Origin: Roseovarius marisflavi
GTDB lineage: Bacteria; Pseudomonadota; Alphaproteobacteria; Rhodobacterales; Rhodobacteraceae
DNA length: 64,000 bases
Direction: 5' to 3'
NCBI RefSeq assembly: GCF_900142625.1
Contig: NZ_FRBN01000008.1
Location: 82,022 to 146,021, forward strand
Shown: piece by piece, positions 63,913-64,000 of the stretch
How positions within the stretch are numbered: the first letter of the stretch is position 1
Layout: each line of letters starts with the position of its first letter
Position numbers and translations under genes: made by a program
Notes under the pieces: generated by a model
Database searches by the model: none
The model's input: the letters and a program-made list of their open reading frames with translations, nothing else
What the model was told of the DNA's origin: nothing

Positions 63913-64000
63913 TCAACGGGTCGATGCAACACATGCATTGAAACGCTCGGCGGGTGTTTCGTAGTTGAGCGTTTTTCGGGGTCGTTCGTTGAGCTGCCTT
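63913..64000 (-). mobile_element. IS30-family transposase, 3' end (partial)
   Basis: The frame read leftwards from the window edge gives QLNERPRKTLNYETPAERF, then NACVASTR and a stop at 63913. This matches the conserved C-terminus of IS30-family transposases. The insertion sequence lies mostly beyond the right edge. Its end should fall in 63763-63912, just after the ketopantoate-reductase-like gene, but I cannot mark the terminal inverted repeat. Confidence 0.85.

Overview
The window reads as chromosomal DNA of a marine Roseobacter-group alphaproteobacterium (Rhodobacterales). The evidence is gene content: trimethylamine and TMAO catabolism, xsc-pta-soeABC for sulfoacetaldehyde and sulfite, petABC, dapF-mtaB, and several small families common in Rhodobacteraceae (DUF1523, DUF1194, ChrR-type cupins). 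The species cannot be named from sequence alone.

Region 1 (1-13,080) is a methylated-amine island. It holds a TmoX-like TMAO-binding protein (cut by the left edge), TMAO demethylase Tdm followed by a truncated haemoglobin and a small secreted protein, an EamA permease, an Amt-type ammonium/methylamine channel with a small membrane protein, dimethylamine monooxygenase dmmDABC, a DUF1194 protein and trimethylamine monooxygenase Tmm. Together they give TMA -> TMAO -> DMA + formaldehyde -> MMA + formaldehyde, with two GcvT-type folate domains to take up C1 units. The lower part (gmaS, mgs, mgd) is not in the window.

Region 2 (13,100-20,850) is a LivKHMGF-type ABC importer of unknown substrate. 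It comes with an FCD/GntR regulator, a second binding protein without a signal peptide, and a 204-residue unknown. Its upstream DNA is rich in repeats that resemble the one upstream of tmm.

Region 3 (20,900-30,180) is tauR, xsc, pta, soeABC: sulfoacetaldehyde is split to acetyl phosphate and sulfite, acetyl phosphate becomes acetyl-CoA, and sulfite is oxidised in the cytoplasm.

Region 4 (30,200-41,800) has small membrane proteins, a Tat-exported cyclase-family hydrolase, a secreted esterase, an ABC exporter and a five-gene, fully overlapping minus-strand operon: a molybdenum hydroxylase (FAD subunit plus fused FeS/Mo subunit), a 6-hydroxynicotinate-reductase-like FeS protein, an ApbE-related UPF0280 protein and a DUF1185 protein. 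The substrate is unknown. This is the best candidate here for an undescribed pathway.

Region 5 (42,000-49,850) is surface polysaccharide and LPS: dTDP-rhamnose genes in a broken order, then a GT30-like protein and lpxK. Region 6 (49,860-60,150) is mostly housekeeping: a DsbA-like protein, DUF721, mutY, alkB, a cupin protein, the bc1 complex petABC, a GST, mtaB and dapF.

Region 7 (60,375-64,000) starts at tRNA-Lys(TTT) and looks accessory: two small phage-type proteins, a secreted dienelactone-hydrolase-like protein, a ketopantoate-reductase-like protein of visibly lower G+C and the 3' end of an IS30-family transposase cut by the right edge.
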